64,000 nucleotides of DNA, from positions 2,790,001 through 2,854,000 of the forward strand of contig CP077641.1 of the NCBI GenBank assembly GCA_019056435.1, read 5' to 3'. A program made the translations under genes and the position numbers. Below are positions 61,931-64,000 of the stretch, piece after piece. Every line of letters starts with the position of its first letter. The stretch's first letter is position 1. A model generated the notes under the pieces. It worked only from the letters and a program-made list of their open reading frames with translations, did no database searches and was not told the DNA's origin. This stretch comes from Stutzerimonas stutzeri (lineage in GTDB: Bacteria > Pseudomonadota > Gammaproteobacteria > Pseudomonadales > Pseudomonadaceae).

Positions 61931-62437
61931 TCATCCTTCCCGGCAGGCGCTGCAGCAATTGAGGTAATGCTTCGGCACTCGGACCCGTTGTTGCCGCTGG
62001 AGCAGGTTCAGCAGGATCACCGCGCGATGCTGACCGTCGTTGCTCAGGAAAATGGCTACGATCTCCTCGAACCCCTCGCCGCGAATCTGCACGCGCTCAC
62101 CTGGCTGGAAGGATTGGCTCGCCGATTTCTCCTGCTGGGCGAGGCGCTGGCGCAACTGTTCGATGAGCCCGTCCTGAACGGGCGTCGGTTCGCCCCCGAA
62201 AGCCACCACGCGGGCCACGCCACGGGTCGAGCGAATCGGGTACCAGTTGTCCTGGTGCCGGTCGAGGTGGATGAACAGGTAGCCGGGAAACAGCGGCTCC
62301 CGCGTCGTGCCGTCGGTCGACTTCTGCGGCAGGTAGCATTCGAAGTGCTGGCGCCGGAGGTGTTCTTCGGCGCGAAGCTCCTGGCGTGGTTTGGTCTGGA
62401 TGAGATACCACTGGGTATCGTTGCTCGGCGCTTTCAT
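61931..62437 (-). CDS. rfaH: Transcription elongation/antitermination protein RfaH (NusG paralogue)
   Basis: A 168-aa NusG-like protein: QWYLIQTKPRQELRAEEHLRRQHFECYLPQ for the NGN domain, EPLFPGYLFIHLD, TRGVARVVAFGG, and a C-terminal KOW-like part (QPGERVQIRGEGFEEIVAIFLSNDG). Unlike NusG it is encoded inside the polysaccharide cluster. RfaH binds paused RNA polymerase at ops sites and lets long operons of sugar genes be read through. I found no ops-like GGCGGTAG element in the window, so the target may lie upstream, beyond base 64000. Confidence 0.9.
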   Translation of the reverse strand: MKAPSNDTQWYLIQTKPRQELRAEEHLRRQHFECYLPQKSTDGTTREPLFPGYLFIHLDRHQDNWYPIRSTRGVARVVAFGGEPTPVQDGLIEQLRQRLAQQEKSASQSFQPGERVQIRGEGFEEIVAIFLSNDGQHRAVILLNLLQRQQRVRVPKHYLNCCSACREG

Positions 62438-62485
62438 GGTGCTGTCTTTCCTTGAACACATGTGCGGTCCTTGGTTTTTTTGCCG

Positions 62486-63229
62486 CTAGGCCTGTTGCAG
62501 GGTGAGCGCCTGCGGGCGCCCCTCGATGAGTGAATGGCGGCCGAGCAGTGCATGCGTTGCGTCGCGGCCGTTGAACATCAGCACGTCAATGATCGAAAGC
62601 GCCGGTACGAATGGCTTACCGAATTGCGGGTAGGTCAGGTCGTCCATGCGCAGAAAGCGAAGCTGCAGGCCATGCGCGTCGAAGTACGACGGGCAGTACA
62701 GATCCAGTCCGCCGATGGGGTTGAGGTAGCGCTCGGCACCCAGGCGTTGGGTAATGCGCACCACGCGCTCCTGCTTGTCCATGCGTTCAGGCAGGCCCAT
62801 CTCGGACCCCAGCGAAATCGGCGTTTCGATCTGCAGGTGGGCGCAAAGCCGACGGATCGAGTGCTCGATGAAGCGGGCCAGATTGCGCTCCGGGTTCAGC
62901 AGGATCTCGGTGATCAGTGGCAAGGTTTCGGCCTGGTATGGCGCGCGCCCATAGGCAAGCGTCAACGTGCGCAGAATCTTGTTCGCCTCCTGCTCGAAGC
63001 CATCACAGAGCCAGCGCTGGTTGATTCGCTCGGATTGAGCGCCCTTGCGCAGGGGAAAGGTGATCAACGCGGCTTGCCCGCTTACCAATATCCGGTTGCG
63101 GTTGATCCACGAGGCCTTGACGTACTGCAGGTCGTCACCCAGGACGAAATGGTCGCTGGCGGCGATCAGCTGGAAATACCCGAGATAGGGGAACAGGTAG
63201 GGTTGCATCATCGCGGCGGTTCTGAACAC
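62486..63229 (-). CDS. WbqC family protein
   Basis: A 247-aa cytoplasmic protein beginning MFRTAAMMQPYLFPYLGYFQLIAASDHFVLGDDLQYVKASWINRN, then ALITFPLRKGAQSERIN and a C-terminal LNPIGGLDLYCPSYFDAHG and SIIDVLMFNG. This is the WbqC pattern, a family often in O-antigen and polysaccharide loci, possibly handling amino-sugar or peptide-like substituents. The exact reaction is unknown. Confidence 0.9.
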   Translation of the reverse strand: MFRTAAMMQPYLFPYLGYFQLIAASDHFVLGDDLQYVKASWINRNRILVSGQAALITFPLRKGAQSERINQRWLCDGFEQEANKILRTLTLAYGRAPYQAETLPLITEILLNPERNLARFIEHSIRRLCAHLQIETPISLGSEMGLPERMDKQERVVRITQRLGAERYLNPIGGLDLYCPSYFDAHGLQLRFLRMDDLTYPQFGKPFVPALSIIDVLMFNGRDATHALLGRHSLIEGRPQALTLQQA

Positions 63230-63248
63230 GGCGTTTCCCTCGCTGGCT

Positions 63249-64000
63249 TCAGGCCTTCTGTGTGTAGCTGTAGTAACCGTAGGCCCCCGTCTCGTAGGCG
63301 CCGCTTGAGGCTTTACGCTTCACGCCGTTGAGGATTGCCCCTTGGCGAGCACGCCGTTCTGCGCCAGGCGCCGCTTGGCGGCCTCTACCTGGCCTGGCGT
63401 GCTCTGGCCGAAGCGGGCGACGAGCAGGGTGGTGCCGGCCAGTTGCGCGACCAGCACCGCGTCGGTCACGGCGAGTACCGGCGGGGTGTCGACGATCACG
63501 ATGTCGTAGTTGCGCTCGGCCTCTTTCAATAGCTGGGCGAAGTTGTCGTGCATGAGCAGCTCGGACGGGTTGGGTGCCGAGGCGCCGCGCGCGATCAGGT
63601 GCAGGTTGGGTTGGTCGGTGCGGTTGACCACCGCGGCAAGCTTCAGCCCCCGGCCAGCGCATCGGAGAGCCCGGCGCGCGGGGCGATGCCGAACAGGCTC
63701 GCCAGGTAGCCGCGGCGCAGGTCCGCGTCGATCAATAGGACGCGCTGGCCGGCCTTGGCGACGACCGCCGCCAGGTTGCTGGAAACGAATGACTTGCCCG
63801 CACCTGGCGTTGGGCTGGTGATGACCAGCACCGGGTTGCGTGATTCGAGCATGGCGAACTTGAGGCTGGTACGCAGGCTGCGCAGCGACTCGATGGCCAG
63901 GTCGGCCGGGTCGGTCACCCCCAGCAGCTTGCTGGCGCCATCGCGCAGCCTCCTCAGGCGATGCAGCGGCTCCTGCTTGTTCGAGTACGGCAGCGCGGCA
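63249..64000 (-). CDS. Polysaccharide co-polymerase/BY-kinase, C-terminal kinase domain, truncated by window edge (two frame breaks)
   Basis: The frame is open through base 64000 and covers the cytoplasmic kinase part of a Wzc-type protein. It has SLRTSLKFAMLES, Walker A PTPGAGKSFVSSNLA, Walker A' VLLIDADLRRG, and Walker B YDIVIVDTPPVLAVTDA. The tail is tyrosine-rich (YETGAYGYYSYTQKA), the autophosphorylated cluster of BY-kinases. One base is missing near 63649 (ALAGG/LKLAAVVNRT) and one near 63342 (LAKG/AILNGVKRK). It controls chain length and export of the polysaccharide with a Wza-type channel, which must lie beyond the right edge. Confidence 0.9.

Noticed and set aside
52803..64000. ops/JUMPstart element for RfaH
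   Set aside because: No GGCGGTAG-type element was found on the coding strand; the nearest look-alike (TAGCGGCA at about 62481-62488 on the minus strand) lacks the key bases.

Overview
The window is a GC-rich chromosomal segment from a gammaproteobacterium of the Pseudomonas/Stutzerimonas type. The clearest evidence is the core gene order fadB-fadA-DUF1653-topA-DUF6586 ... sulA-lexA-psrA-LD-transpeptidase-nagZ-S-methylthioinosine phosphorylase, together with AruC, PsrA and a QuiP-type acylase that closely resemble Pseudomonas proteins. I see no rRNA, CRISPR array, insertion sequence or prophage. One tRNA, tRNA-Ser(GGA), is present.

Layout. 1-10.2 kb holds two parallel acid-catabolism modules. 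Each pairs a CaiB-type CoA-transferase with a CoA-ester lyase and a TRAP solute-binding protein that lacks its membrane subunits here. The first looks like the itaconate route (CoA-transferase, citramalyl-CoA lyase, DctP). The second has a CoA-transferase, an HMG-CoA-lyase, a LysR regulator and a second DctP. Three copies of one dyad operator sit at both ends of the lysR gene. A subtilase autotransporter lies between the modules. 10.2-18 kb: DUF2254 membrane protein, acetyl-CoA synthetase, MscS channel, rhodanese, a low-complexity secreted protein, tRNA-Ser and an HD-GYP protein. 18-24 kb: a crotonase, aruC, a small metal-tail protein, aruE, a DUF2892 protein and oligopeptidase B. 24-38.6 kb: the conserved Pseudomonas core, with fatty-acid oxidation (fadBA), topA, the SOS operon lexA-sulA, psrA, nagZ, methylthioinosine phosphorylase and small proteins. 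38.6-47.6 kb: a QuiP-type acylase, trmO, then betT-betB-betA for uptake and oxidation of choline to glycine betaine. 47.7-52.8 kb: rimO, then a diguanylate cyclase divergent from a two-domain KaiC-like ATPase and a receiver protein. 52.8-64 kb: an exopolysaccharide locus on the minus strand, cut by the window edge, with a BY-kinase, WbqC, RfaH, three GT4 enzymes, a Wzy-like polymerase, a PslG-like hydrolase, a GT2 and an acyltransferase.

Data quality matters for reading this annotation. At least 20 single-base frame breaks occur in 17 otherwise intact, well-conserved genes. Most look like loss of one base in a run of G or C, and three look like insertions. They are scattered evenly over housekeeping and accessory genes and the two reading frames always join into a family-typical protein. 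I therefore annotate these as single CDSs with a probable sequencing or assembly error, not as pseudogenes. Many coordinates below span such a break, which is stated in each entry.
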